Translations under genes and position numbers: made by a program
DNA from: Thioalkalivibrio thiocyanodenitrificans ARhD 1
GTDB lineage: Bacteria > Pseudomonadota > Gammaproteobacteria > Ectothiorhodospirales > Ectothiorhodospiraceae
Length of the DNA: 64,000 nucleotides
Direction: 5' to 3'
Assembly (NCBI RefSeq): GCF_000378965.1
Contig: NZ_KB900536.1
Span: 2,915,407 to 2,979,406, forward strand
The notes under the pieces: generated by a model
What the model saw: the letters and a program-made list of their open reading frames with translations, nothing else
Database searches by the model: none
Told to the model about the DNA's origin: nothing
Part shown: in pieces, positions 41,275 to 49,998 of the stretch
Layout: each line of letters opens with the position of its first letter
How positions within the stretch are numbered: the stretch's first letter is position 1

Positions 41275-42707
41275 CAGGCGTCGACTGGGCCGCCTGGGCG
41301 GTGGCCGTGCCTCTGGCGGGTGCGCTGCTCGCCGCCCTGATGCCGAGGGTCGGCCCCGGTGTGGGGCTTGCCACCGCGCTCATCACGGGGATCGTTTCTG
41401 CCGGCGCTTCGGCACGGGTGTGGCTGGACGGGCCCGTGCGCGCGGGGCTCGGCGGCTGGGACGTGCCCCTGGGCATCGCCCTGTACCTGGACGGGCTGTC
41501 AGCACTGTTGCTGCTCATGACCGCGGTGGTGGGGATCGCGGTCAGCGTCTACGCCCTGGCCTATGTGCGCCCGGACGCCGCGCGCGGCAAGTTCTGGGCC
41601 CTGTGGCTGTGGCTGTGGGCGTCCATGAACGCGCTTTACCTGTCGGGCGACGTGTTCAACCTGTATGTGGCCCTGGAACTGCTGGGCCTCGCCGCCGTGG
41701 CCATGGTCGCGCTGGCCGGCGGCGCGGCCGCGCTCACCGCCGCCATGCGTTACCTGCTGGTGAGCCTGCTGGGTTCGCTGGCCTATCTCATGGGGGTGGC
41801 GCTCCTGTATGCCGCGTACGGGCTCCTGGACCTGGCGGCCCTGGGGCAGGTCATGGGCGACGACCCGGCCGCGCGGCTCGCGGCGGCGCTCATGACCGTG
41901 GGCCTGCTCATGAAGACGGCGCTGTTTCCGCTGCATGTATGGCTCGCCCCCGCCCACGGCAGCGCGCCGGCACCGGTGAGCGCGGTGCTCTCCGCGCTGG
42001 TGGTCAAGGCCTCCTTCTACCTTGTCCTGCGTCTGTGGCTGGATGTGTTTCCCGCGCCCGAGAGCGGCGCGTTCGCCCTGCTCATGGGCGGGCTCGGTGC
42101 CGGTGCGCTTCTGTGGGGATCGCTGCTGGCGCTGCGCGCGCAACGGCTAAAGCGGGTGGTGGCCTATTCCACCGTGGCGCAGCTCGGGTATCTCTTCCTT
42201 GCGTTTCCCCTGATGCTGGCCGTGCCATCGGCCTGGCAGGCGGTGGTGTTCTTCGCACTGGCGCATGCCAGCGCCAAGGCGGCGGTATTCCTGGCGGCGG
42301 GCAGCCTGCAGCGGGCCGCCGGTCATGACCGGCTGTCGGAGCTGGGCGGCGTGATGCGCCATGAGCCCATGAGCACTTTTGCGCTGGGCATCGCCGGCGC
42401 CAGCCTGGTGGGACTGCCGCTCACCGGGGGGTTCATCGCCAAATGGCTGCTGGTCGAGGCGGCGATCCAGGGACAGGCCTGGGGCTGGGCGATCCTGGTG
42501 CTGGCCGGGGGGCTGTTCTCCGGCGCCTATGTATTCCGGGTGCTGGGCCATGCCTTCGTGCGCGACAGGGCCGCCGTGCGCCGCGAGTCGGTGCCCGCGC
42601 TCATGGCCTGGTCGGTGCTGGCCCTGGCCCTGGTGTCGGTGGCGCTGGGCTTTGCCGGCGCCCCGGCGCTGGAGTTGCTCTCCCGTCACGGCGCGGAGGG
42701 GTCATGA
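41271..42707 (+). CDS. mrpD: Antiporter subunit MrpD-like (NuoM/NuoN family)
   Basis: 478 residues, about 14 helices. The proton-pumping subunit core is visible: LYVALELLGLAAVAM with its Glu near 138, LLMKTALFPLHVWLAPAHGSAPAPVSAVLSALVVKA with Lys residues near 217-245, and RLKRVVAYSTVAQLGYLFL. Start is GTG-type at 41271 overlapping the mrpC stop. It is the first of three paralogous large subunits in the operon. Confidence 0.88.
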   Translation: MTGVDWAAWAVAVPLAGALLAALMPRVGPGVGLATALITGIVSAGASARVWLDGPVRAGLGGWDVPLGIALYLDGLSALLLLMTAVVGIAVSVYALAYVRPDAARGKFWALWLWLWASMNALYLSGDVFNLYVALELLGLAAVAMVALAGGAAALTAAMRYLLVSLLGSLAYLMGVALLYAAYGLLDLAALGQVMGDDPAARLAAALMTVGLLMKTALFPLHVWLAPAHGSAPAPVSAVLSALVVKASFYLVLRLWLDVFPAPESGAFALLMGGLGAGALLWGSLLALRAQRLKRVVAYSTVAQLGYLFLAFPLMLAVPSAWQAVVFFALAHASAKAAVFLAAGSLQRAAGHDRLSELGGVMRHEPMSTFALGIAGASLVGLPLTGGFIAKWLLVEAAIQGQAWGWAILVLAGGLFSGAYVFRVLGHAFVRDRAAVRRESVPALMAWSVLALALVSVALGFAGAPALELLSRHGAEGS

Positions 42708-44218
42708 GCACGGACACGCCCTGGCTGCTGGTGTTCATCCTGATGAGCTCCCTGGTGCCGGGGGTGGTCATCTTCTTCCTCAGTGAACAAAGCCACCGCC
42801 TGCGCACGGCGCTCAACCTGGCCGGCGCCGGGCTCAAGCTGGTGCTGGTGGGGGTATTGCTGGCCGGGGTGCAGCGGGGCCAGACCTACGAGCTGCGCGC
42901 CGTGCTGCTCCCGGGCGTGGAGCTGGTGCTGGCGGCGGACGCCCTGTCGCTGTTGTTCGCCGCGTTGTCCACGGTGCTGTGGTTTGTCACCACCGTCTAT
43001 GCCATCGGATACCTGGAGGGGTCTCCGTACCGCAGCCGGTTTTTCGGATTCTTCAGCCTGTGCGTGAGCGCCACGGTGGGCATCGCGTTCTCGGGCAATC
43101 TCATCACCTTCCTGATCTTCTACGAGATCCTTACGCTGGCCACCTGGCCGCTGGTGGTGCACCGGGGCACGGCGCAGTCGCTGCGTGCAGGGCGCATCTA
43201 TCTCACCTACACGCTGGCGGGCGGCGCCCTGCTGCTGGCGGCGATCGTCTGGCTGGCGGTCCTGGCGGGATCCGGGGATTTCGTGCCGGGCGGTTATCTC
43301 ATGGGTCTGGAGCAGGATCATGCGCCGCATCTGAAGCTGATCTTTGCGCTCCTGGTGGCGGGATTCGGGGTCAAGGCCGCGCTGGTGCCCCTGCACAGCT
43401 GGTTGCCCCGGGCGATGGTCGCCCCGGCGCCGGTGAGCGCCCTGCTGCATGCGGTGGCGGTGGTCAAGGCGGGCGCCTTCGGTATCGTGCGCGTGGTCAA
43501 CGATGTCTATGGCACCACCCTCACGCTTGTCCTCGGGCTCGCCCTGCCGCTCATGGCACTGGCCGTGATCACCATCGTCTACGGTTCCGTGCGCGCCTTG
43601 TTCACCGACGACATCAAGCGCCGCCTGGCGTTCTCCACCGTGAGCCAGGTGTCCTACATCGTGCTGGGCGTGGCGCTGGCCGGGCCGCTGGGTGCCGTGG
43701 GCGGGCTGGTGCATCTGGTGCACCAGGGGCTGATGAAGATCACCCTGTTTTTCTGCGCCGGCAATTTTGCCGAGACGCTGGGCATCCACAAGGTGGGTGA
43801 GATGAAGGGGGTGGGGCGGCGCATGCCGCTGACCATGCTGTGTTTCACCGTCGGTGCCCTGGGCATGATCGGCGTGCCGCCTTCGGCCGGGTTCGTGAGC
43901 AAGTGGTACCTGGGCCTCGGCGCGCTGCAAATGCAGCACTACTGGGTCCTGGGTGCATTGGTGGTCAGCAGCCTGCTCAATGCCATGTATTTTCTGCCGC
44001 CCGTGATCGACGGCTGGTTCCGCCGCCGGGAGACGGCCTGGCCGGGCTCCCATCTGGATCATACCCGTTTCGAGACCCACTGGATGCTGCTGGCGCCGAC
44101 CCTGTTCGCGGGTGCGCTCGGCCTGGGGGCGGGCGTCCTGGCGGGCATGCCCCTGAGCCCGCTGGACTGGGTGTCGCTGATCGTGGAGCGCGATTACGCC
44201 CCGGAGGCCGGCTCATGA
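42704..44218 (+). CDS. Second MrpD/NuoM-like proton-conducting subunit
   Basis: 504 residues from ATG 42704 (ATGA overlap). Motifs FLIFYEILTLATWPLVVHRG, FGVKAALVPLHSWLPRAMVAPAPVSALLHAVAVVKAG and IKRRLAFSTVSQVSYIVLG show it belongs to the same antiporter-like superfamily. It is closer to subunits annotated as NADH/ubiquinone/plastoquinone (complex I) protein near Mrp genes than to MrpD itself. Probably fills part of the MrpA role. Confidence 0.85.
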   Translation: MSTDTPWLLVFILMSSLVPGVVIFFLSEQSHRLRTALNLAGAGLKLVLVGVLLAGVQRGQTYELRAVLLPGVELVLAADALSLLFAALSTVLWFVTTVYAIGYLEGSPYRSRFFGFFSLCVSATVGIAFSGNLITFLIFYEILTLATWPLVVHRGTAQSLRAGRIYLTYTLAGGALLLAAIVWLAVLAGSGDFVPGGYLMGLEQDHAPHLKLIFALLVAGFGVKAALVPLHSWLPRAMVAPAPVSALLHAVAVVKAGAFGIVRVVNDVYGTTLTLVLGLALPLMALAVITIVYGSVRALFTDDIKRRLAFSTVSQVSYIVLGVALAGPLGAVGGLVHLVHQGLMKITLFFCAGNFAETLGIHKVGEMKGVGRRMPLTMLCFTVGALGMIGVPPSAGFVSKWYLGLGALQMQHYWVLGALVVSSLLNAMYFLPPVIDGWFRRRETAWPGSHLDHTRFETHWMLLAPTLFAGALGLGAGVLAGMPLSPLDWVSLIVERDYAPEAGS

Positions 44219-45882
44219 CTGCGGCAATGCTTCTGCTGGTGCCCCTGCTGCCGCTGGCCCTGGCCGCAATCGTGATGATGCCCGGCGCCGCCGCGGTGCG
44301 GCGCCTCACCCCCTGGGCGGTGCTTCCCGGGCTCGTGGTGGCGGTGTGGTTTCCCGAGGGTGCCCAGTCTGTCTACCCGTGGTTGCTGCTGGGCCTGGAG
44401 TTGCACCTGGATGTGCCGGGGCGCGCGTTCCTGCTGCTCACCGCGCTGCTGTGGGGCGCCGCCGGCCTGTATGCCCTGGGCTATATGCGTGGCGATGCGC
44501 GCGAGTGCCGCTTCCACCTGTTCTTCCTGCTGGCCATGAGCGGCAACCTGGGCCTGGTGCTGGCCGCGGATGCCGTGGGTTTCTACGTGTTTTTCGCCCT
44601 GATGAGTCTGGCCTCCTACGGCCTGGTGGTTCACGCCGGCGGCGCGCAGGTGCGTCGGGCGGGACGCATCTACCTGATCCTGGCCGTGCTGGGCGAGGTG
44701 GCCCTGTTTGCCGGCCTGGTGATGCATGTCTCCGTGGCGGGGGGGGTGCACTTTGCCGAGCTGGCCGCCGCGCCGTTGTCGCCCGTCACCGCCGGTTTGC
44801 TGCTGACCGGCTTCGGCATCAAGGCGGGCCTGATCCCGTTGCACGTGTGGCTGCCCCTGGCCCACCCGGCGGCGCCGACCCCGGCCAGTGCCGTGCTCTC
44901 CGGGGCCATGATCAAGGCGGGCCTGCTGGGCCTGCTGCGCCTGCTGCAGGTGGAAGGGCCCGGCTGGCCGGAACTGGGCGCGCTGCTGCTGGTGCTGGGG
45001 CTTGCGGGGGCCTTTCTGGCGGCCCTGGCGGGGGTCATGCAACAGCGGCCCAAGACGATCCTCGCCTACTCCAGCGTCAGCCAGATGGGCTTCATGATGA
45101 CGGGGGTGGGGCTCATCTTCCTGCTGCCCGATGCCGGTGAGGCGCTGCTGGTGGCGGTGCTGCTCTATGCCGTGCACCACGGCCTTGCCAAGGGTGCGCT
45201 GTTCCTGGGGGTGGGTATCGTCGAGCGCAGCCGTGCCCCTTGGGCGATGGCGGTGCTGGCGCTCCCGGCCCTGGCCCTGGCGGGGCTTCCCTGGACCAGC
45301 GGCGCCGCCGCCAAACAGGCGCTCAAGGCCCCGCTGGCTGAGGCCCCCGCCTGGGCCGGCACGGTGGAAACGCTGCTGACATGGGCGGCGGTGGGCACCA
45401 CCCTGCTCATGGTCCGCTTCCTGTGGCGCATGGGTGCGAGCGGTGAGCAGGGCCGCAGCGCCTTGCCCTGGCAGATGCTGCTGCCCTGGCTGGCCCTGTC
45501 CTCGGCGGCCCTTCTGCTGCCCTGGATCGCACCAGGCGGGGCCGATCCGGCCTGGTCGCTGCTGTGGCCCCTGGGGCTCGGTCTGCTGGCCGCGTTCAGC
45601 GCGGCACGCGTGCTGTGGGGACGCCGGCTCCCCAATGTGCCGGAAGGGGATCTGCTGGTGCCGCTGGAACGGGCGCTCCTGGCGGCGGCCGCCATGGTGC
45701 GCATGATGCCGTTTCTGTGGCTCGGCTATGGCGAGGCGCTGACACGTGCGCGTTTCCGTCTCGTGTGGCGACGCGTGCGTCACCGCATCGCACGGCTTGA
45801 GGCAATCCTCTCGCGCTGGGAGAGCGTGGGCATCCTGTTCATGATGCTCGTGGTGGCGGTGTTCTGGACCCTTCGCGTTTGA
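44215..45882 (+). CDS. Third NuoL/HyfB-like proton-conducting subunit
   Basis: 555 residues from ATG 44215. FYVFFALMSLASYGLVVHAGG, TGFGIKAGLIPLHVWLPLAHPAAPTPASAVLSGAMIKAG and RPKTILAYSSVSQMGFMMTG give the family core. A longer C-terminal region (about 430-555) includes a single extra helix ending in VGILFMMLVVAVFWTLRV. It resembles HyfB/HycC-type subunits. Last gene of the operon; an inverted repeat follows 21 bp later. Confidence 0.85.
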   Translation: MTAAMLLLVPLLPLALAAIVMMPGAAAVRRLTPWAVLPGLVVAVWFPEGAQSVYPWLLLGLELHLDVPGRAFLLLTALLWGAAGLYALGYMRGDARECRFHLFFLLAMSGNLGLVLAADAVGFYVFFALMSLASYGLVVHAGGAQVRRAGRIYLILAVLGEVALFAGLVMHVSVAGGVHFAELAAAPLSPVTAGLLLTGFGIKAGLIPLHVWLPLAHPAAPTPASAVLSGAMIKAGLLGLLRLLQVEGPGWPELGALLLVLGLAGAFLAALAGVMQQRPKTILAYSSVSQMGFMMTGVGLIFLLPDAGEALLVAVLLYAVHHGLAKGALFLGVGIVERSRAPWAMAVLALPALALAGLPWTSGAAAKQALKAPLAEAPAWAGTVETLLTWAAVGTTLLMVRFLWRMGASGEQGRSALPWQMLLPWLALSSAALLLPWIAPGGADPAWSLLWPLGLGLLAAFSAARVLWGRRLPNVPEGDLLVPLERALLAAAAMVRMMPFLWLGYGEALTRARFRLVWRRVRHRIARLEAILSRWESVGILFMMLVVAVFWTLRV

Positions 45883-45903
45883 GGGGCGCGCCGGGAAGCA
45901 GTG

Positions 45904-45991
45904 GTAGGTTGGGGTGAGGAACGAACCCCAACACGCCGGGCCCCGGGGGATCTCCGCCATGTTGGGGTTCGCTGTGCTCACCCCAACCTAC
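45904..45991. repeat. Intergenic palindromic repeat (GTAGGTTGGGGTGAG type)
   Basis: GTAGGTTGGGGTGAG at 45904-45918 is inverted at 45977-45991, and inner GAACCCCAACA / TGTTGGGGTTC-like arms also pair. The same family occurs at 62874-62990. This kind of dispersed palindrome is common in gammaproteobacteria; here it follows the mrp operon and may end its transcript. Confidence 0.8.
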
Positions 45992-46155
45992 GGTTCTGTT
46001 GGTTTTTCCTCTGTGACCTCTGTGGCTCAAAACGCCTTCTGATCCGCCCAGGCATCCCAGCGCCTTTCCCGGGTGTGGCACACTGTGAACGGCGGTTTCG
46101 GGGCGTGGAGGACCGCATGCCCCGCGTCGGGCCCATGGATCGTCCTGGAGCACCC

Positions 46156-46704
46156 ATGACTTACAGTCTCACGGATCTGGTCGGCAATATCGGCGTGGCG
46201 ATGATCGTGTTCGCGTATTTCCGGCTGCAGATCGGGCGCTGGCGGTCCCGGGACCTCCCTTATCTGCTGTTCAATCTGCTAGCCCGCATATCTCACCACC
46301 CTTCTACTGCGGCCGCCGATATGCTCGCTGTGACGAGGCGTCTGCTGCGCTGCGCAGTCCCTGCTCCGCTGGCAGTCCAGGGCGTGCGTCCTGCACGCCC
46401 GCTCGGCGGACTGCGAAGGTCCACCGGACCTTCGGTTCCGCCTCGCCCCTCCAGGCGGCTTGACGTAGTGTCGGCTACGCTGGCGCCGTCTTCCGGTCCG
46501 CGCGCCCCGTCACAGCGGCATCTCGACGCCCTCGCTACGAACGGTGGTGAGATATGCGGGCTTGGCGCCATACTGGTCGTCGTATCCCTGGTGTTCGATT
46601 TCAACCTGTCCACCATGATCCTGCAGATCTTCTGGATCGTGATCAGCCTCGTCGGACTCGCGCACCTGTACCGCGACCGCCACCGCATGGAGACCGGCCC
46701 ATGA
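46156..46704 (+). CDS. CBU_0592-like small membrane protein carrying an in-frame 94-codon insertion
   Basis: The native protein is about 88 residues: MTYSLTDLVGNIGVAMIVFAYF...LLFNLL joined to GAILVVVSLVFDFNLSTMILQIFWIVISLVGLAHLYRDR, two to three membrane helices of the CBU_0592 type. Between these halves lies a 282-bp element with 20-bp inverted termini (separate entry). Because 282 is divisible by three and the element has no stop in this frame, the gene remains one open frame of 182 residues. The insert encodes an arginine/proline-rich, unlikely-to-fold segment right in the first loop or second helix, so the product is probably inactive. The stop overlaps the yihY start (ATGA). Confidence 0.75.
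   Translation: MTYSLTDLVGNIGVAMIVFAYFRLQIGRWRSRDLPYLLFNLLARISHHPSTAAADMLAVTRRLLRCAVPAPLAVQGVRPARPLGGLRRSTGPSVPPRPSRRLDVVSATLAPSSGPRAPSQRHLDALATNGGEICGLGAILVVVSLVFDFNLSTMILQIFWIVISLVGLAHLYRDRHRMETGP
46281..46562. mobile_element. 282-bp MITE-like element with 20-bp terminal inverted repeats
   Basis: Left end AGCCCGCATATCTCACCACC (46281-46300) and right end 46543-46562 are perfect reverse complements. The interior is GC-rich with no transposase. Removing 46281-46562 restores CTGCTTGGCGCC, coding the expected LLGA of the host gene, so the insertion is nearly clean (no duplication, or a 2-bp CT one). It must be mobilised in trans by a transposase recognising these ends; none of the IS elements in this window share them. 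Confidence 0.85.
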
Positions 46705-48014
46705 CACTGGTCGATATTCAGACTCGCCTGCGGGGCGTGCTGGAATACCGGGACCTGCGCAGCCTGCCTGCCTGGAAGCGCCCGCTGATCGGCGCCCTGC
46801 GCATCGTCTGGGGTATCGCCCGGGAGCTGGCCGAAGGGCAGCTCACCCTGCGCGCCATGAGCCTGGTGTACACCACGCTGCTGTCCATGGTGCCGCTGCT
46901 GGCCCTGGCGTTCTCCGTGCTCAAGGCATTCGGCGCCCACAACCAGTTGGAACCGTTGCTTCTCGGCGTGCTCGAGCCCCTGGGAGAGCAGGGCGTGGAG
47001 ATCGTCGAGAACATCATCCATTTCGTGGATAACATGCGGGTCGGTGTATTGGGCTTCATCGGGTTGATCTTCCTCATCTACACGGTGATCGCCCTGGTCC
47101 AGAAGATCGAGACCGCCTTCAACTACACCTGGCGCATCAGCGGCACCCGGGGGCTGGCACAGCGTTTCAGCAACTATCTCAGCGTGATCCTGGTGGGTCC
47201 GGTGCTGGTGGTTTCGGCAATCGGCATCACCGCTTCCGTCATGGCCACTTCGGTGATGCAGCAGGCCATGGAGGTGCAACTCCTGGGCGACGCGGTGCAG
47301 CTGGCCGGGCGCATGGTGCCCTACCTGCTGATCATCGGCGCCTTTGCATTCGTCTATGTGTTCGTGCCCAACACCCGGGTGAGGATCTTCCCGGCCCTGG
47401 TGGGGGCGGTGGTGGCGGGCCTGCTGTGGCAGAGCACCGGCTGGGTCTTTGCCGCCATGGTGGCGGGCTCCACACGCTACGCGGCCATCTACTCCAGCTT
47501 CGCCATCATGATCATGCTGCTCATCTGGCTGTACCTGTGCTGGCTGATACTGCTGATCGGTGCCAACGTCGCCTTCTTCGTGCAGTACCCGGAGTACATG
47601 CTGGTGCGCCGGGGCGAGGTGCGCCTGTCCAGCGCGCTCAAGGAGCGCCTGGCGCTGCGGGTGATGCAGCTGATCGGCGCCCGTTTCCATGCCGGTCGCG
47701 GCGCCCTGAAGCTCGATGATCTGGCCCACGAACTGGACATGCCGGTGGAGGCCGTGGCCCGCGTCACCGACGCCCTGCGTGCTGCCGGTCTGCTGGTGTC
47801 CACCGGTCAGGACCCCGTTGCCTACGTGCCCGGACGTGACACCGACCAGATCACGCTGAAGTCCTGCCTGGACGCGGTGCGCGGCGCCGACAGCACCGTG
47901 CCCGGCCCACGGGAGGAGGATCCGCGGATCGACGAGCTGGTGGAGGAACTGGACCGGGCACTGGGGGAGCAGCTGGAGGGGAGGACGTTACAGGCGCTTA
48001 TCGAGCGCCTTTAA
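46701..48014 (+). CDS. yihY: YihY/UPF0761 family membrane protein
   Basis: 437 residues. The YihY (formerly RNase BN) domain with six helices spans about 40-290: LRAMSLVYTTLLSMVPLLALAFSVLK, ALVQKIETAFNYTWRI and YAAIYSSFAIMIMLLIWLYLCWLILLIGANVAF are the conserved pieces. A C-terminal winged-helix-like region (LKLDDLAHELDMPVEAVARVTDALRAAGLLV) of about 100 residues is common in gammaproteobacterial members. Function is not settled (it is not a nuclease). ATG overlaps the previous stop. Confidence 0.9.
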   Translation: MTLVDIQTRLRGVLEYRDLRSLPAWKRPLIGALRIVWGIARELAEGQLTLRAMSLVYTTLLSMVPLLALAFSVLKAFGAHNQLEPLLLGVLEPLGEQGVEIVENIIHFVDNMRVGVLGFIGLIFLIYTVIALVQKIETAFNYTWRISGTRGLAQRFSNYLSVILVGPVLVVSAIGITASVMATSVMQQAMEVQLLGDAVQLAGRMVPYLLIIGAFAFVYVFVPNTRVRIFPALVGAVVAGLLWQSTGWVFAAMVAGSTRYAAIYSSFAIMIMLLIWLYLCWLILLIGANVAFFVQYPEYMLVRRGEVRLSSALKERLALRVMQLIGARFHAGRGALKLDDLAHELDMPVEAVARVTDALRAAGLLVSTGQDPVAYVPGRDTDQITLKSCLDAVRGADSTVPGPREEDPRIDELVEELDRALGEQLEGRTLQALIERL

Positions 48015-48053
48015 CAAAGGATGAAGGATGGATGAACGCAACTCTCCCCTTTC

Positions 48054-48172
48054 GTAGGAGCCCGCTCCCGCGGGCGATGGCCCAAGGCCCCGGAGGATCG
48101 CCCGGAGGACCGGGCTCCTACAGAGCGATGGCCCGGGGCCCGGACGGATCGCCCGCGGGAGCGGGCTTCTAC
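48054..48172. repeat. Large inverted repeat of the GTAGGAGCCCGC type
   Basis: GTAGGAGCCCGCTCCCGCGG (starting 48054) is inverted at 48148-48172 with one mismatch; inner GATGGCCC / GGGCC segments repeat. It is flanked on the left by GGATGAA units (48015-48037) and on the right by their complement (48209-48285), making a nested inverted structure between yihY and the convergent START-domain gene. Confidence 0.8.
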
Positions 48173-48208
48173 GCGGCTTGACAGACCACCGGGACCGGTC
48201 AAGCCTTG

Positions 48209-48285
48209 TTCATCCTTCATCCTTCATCCTTCATCCTTCATCCTTCATCCTTCATCCTTCATCCTTCATCCTTCATCCTTCATCC
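48209..48285 (+). repeat. Eleven perfect TTCATCC heptamers
   Basis: 77 bp of uninterrupted TTCATCC units, the longest heptamer array in the window. It covers the last codons and the stop of the convergent minus-strand gene 48266-48694, so that protein ends MKDEG from repeat DNA. Confidence 0.95.
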
Positions 48286-48694
48286 TCAGGCGCGTCTCCA
48301 CACGCCCGACGATCTCGTCACTGAGTCTGCGCACCAGCGGTGTGACCGCCCTGTTCACCATCTTCTCCATCAGGCGGCTCCTGAGGCTGTACTCCAGCGT
48401 CAGGGTGATGCGGGTGCCGCCTTCTACGGCGGTGAGCCGGTAGGTTCCGCGGTTGTGCACGCCCGTCACCGAGCGCCAGGCCAGGCGCTCGTGCGGGGTG
48501 CATTCGATCACCTCCACCTCGAAACCCAGGCTCAGGCCCGCGGCGCGCACCTGCCAGCGATAGCGGTCTTCCCCGAGCGGCGTGACCGCCTCCACCGACT
48601 CGGAGTAGAGGGCGAAGTCCTCCACCCGGCTGATGAGCGCGAACACGGCCTCGGGGGCGGCCTGGATCTCCACTTCATGTTCGATGACGGGCAA
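48266..48694 (-). CDS. SRPBCC (START-like, RatA/Coq10-type) protein
   Basis: 142 residues: EIQAAPEAVFALISRVEDFALYSESVEAV at the start and a C-terminal amphipathic helix (RLMEKMVNRAVTPLVRRLSDEIVGRVETRLR), the hydrophobic-ligand-binding START fold of the polyketide cyclase/Coq10 group. The last five residues are encoded by the TTCATCC tandem array, so the natural stop was probably lost or shifted by repeat expansion. The ligand is unknown. Convergent with yihY. Confidence 0.8.
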   Translation of the reverse strand: MPVIEHEVEIQAAPEAVFALISRVEDFALYSESVEAVTPLGEDRYRWQVRAAGLSLGFEVEVIECTPHERLAWRSVTGVHNRGTYRLTAVEGGTRITLTLEYSLRSRLMEKMVNRAVTPLVRRLSDEIVGRVETRLRMKDEG

Positions 48695-48706
48695 GGGGGG
48701 CCTGGA

Positions 48707-48778
48707 TCAAAGTTCAAGATTCAAGATTCAAAGTTTAAAGCTCAAAGCTCAAAGCTCAAAGCTTAAAGTTCAAAGTTC
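48707..48778. repeat. 7-bp tandem repeat tract (TCAAAGC and variants)
   Basis: TCAAAGTTCAAGATTCAAGA continues to three perfect AGCTCAA units and then degenerate ones. Much more AT-rich than the surroundings. It lies directly upstream (on the minus strand) of the START-domain gene, so its promoter or 5' leader is within or beyond the tract. Confidence 0.85.
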
Positions 48779-48781
48779 CTG

Positions 48782-48880
48782 CGGGAGTATGTGATCTGCC
48801 TGGTCAAGGGCAAGGATGTGCGCCATATCGGCCTTGAGCAGATGGAGGAGGCGGCGCTGGGGAGAAAGAAGTCCGACTGA
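48782..48880 (+). pseudogene. Possible 3' remnant of a coding gene
   Basis: A 33-codon frame reads REYVICLVKGKDVRHIGLEQ and continues to a stop after AALGRKKSD, and looks like the C terminus of an enzyme rather than random sequence. Its 5' side is cut off exactly by the heptamer tract ending at 48778, so the rest may have been lost there. I cannot name the parent with confidence. The following 150 bp before the phosphoesterase gene show nothing recognisable. Confidence 0.35.
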
Positions 48881-49047
48881 GGGGGAAGGTGGATAAGCGA
48901 AGCGCATCCCCCGTGCGGATAGTGTCCTCTTCTCCCGGATGCATCCTCTTCAGGCAGGTCGGGCCACCCACGCCCTGACCCGCCGAGGACAAGCGCGGCG
49001 CGGCGTCCTCAAGGCGATCCCTCGGCCTGCAAAAAGGCGCGCGTCAC

Positions 49048-49899
49048 CTATCTGAAAGGCCTATCCGTTGACGTGGCGCGCAGCCACGCAAGTTCCGGGG
49101 GCAGTTCGATCGGTCGTGCACCGTCGGCCACAGGGCGGGGATCACTCGCGGCCAGGCGGCCATGATCCGACCAGTGGATCAGGTGCAAGGAGCCGCTGTG
49201 ATCCTCAATCAGGGCGGTGCAGTGTTCCACCCAGTCGCCGGTGTTGCAGTAGATTACGCCATGGTCAGAGTGCATGGTGGCCTTGTGGATGTGCCCCCCG
49301 ATGTAGCCGTCGTAACCCCTTTCCAGCGCGGTTCGGGAGGCGGCCGTCTCGAAACGGGAGATGTAGTCCCGGGCACGGCCTACCCGGGCCTTCGCCCAGG
49401 CCGAGAGGGACCAGTAGGGACGCCGCAGGCGTCGACGTGCGCGGCCGACAAAGTGGTTCATCCAGAGGAGCAGGTGATATCCCTTGTCGCCCAGCCAATG
49501 CTGGATCCGACCATGGCGGATCTTGTCATCAAACTCGTCGCCGTGGCTTACCAGAAGCCGTCGCCCGTCGGCGGTCAGGTGTTCGAGGTCGCGCAGGATT
49601 CGCACGCCGCGAACCTCCGCGCCGACCAGTGCACGCAGGGCCGCGTCGTGATTGCCCGGGATATAGATCACCTCTACGCCCCGGCGGCAGAGCGTGAACA
49701 CCTGCTCGATCACGGCAGTTTGTGCGCCATCCCAGTGGATGCGCCGACGCATGGCCTGGATGTCGATGATGTCACCGACCAGGACGAGACGTTCGCAATC
49801 CAGTCGTTCGAGAAAGTCCGCCAGGTAGGCGGCGCGGCACTGGCGGGTGCCAAGATGAGTGTCCGAAATGAACGCGGCTCGACAACGGAATGCTGACAT
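49048..49899 (-). CDS. PlcP/LpxH-like metallophosphoesterase
   Basis: 283 residues of the UDP-2,3-diacylglucosamine diphosphatase-like group: ISDTHLGTRQCRAAYLADFL, LVGDIIDI, IPGNHDAALR, SHGDEFDD and GYIGGHIHKA carry the two-metal ligands. Automatic annotation would say LpxH, but SDTHLG with an 80-residue helical cap also describes PlcP, the phospholipase C that strips phosphate head groups from PE/PG under phosphate limitation. The neighbours (GT4 glycosyltransferase, OlsB-like, PAP2, DgkA, PhoX) favour PlcP. LpxH cannot be excluded from sequence alone. Confidence 0.8.
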   Translation of the reverse strand: MSAFRCRAAFISDTHLGTRQCRAAYLADFLERLDCERLVLVGDIIDIQAMRRRIHWDGAQTAVIEQVFTLCRRGVEVIYIPGNHDAALRALVGAEVRGVRILRDLEHLTADGRRLLVSHGDEFDDKIRHGRIQHWLGDKGYHLLLWMNHFVGRARRRLRRPYWSLSAWAKARVGRARDYISRFETAASRTALERGYDGYIGGHIHKATMHSDHGVIYCNTGDWVEHCTALIEDHSGSLHLIHWSDHGRLAASDPRPVADGARPIELPPELAWLRATSTDRPFR

Positions 49900-49998
49900 G
49901 GCAGTGCTCCCCTTCTATGCCGTGCCGGCCACACCGGCGTGCTCCGCAGAGATCTGTCTAACGCCTTCGGGCAGCTGTTCAGTGCCGCCCAGGGGCCT

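Noticed and set aside
45904-45991. Possible small RNA gene after the mrp operon
   Set aside because: The sequence is a dispersed palindrome also present at 62874. No promoter or RNA family features were seen.
48209-48285. CRISPR array
   Set aside because: Units are 7 bp without spacers and no cas genes are present; it is a simple tandem repeat.
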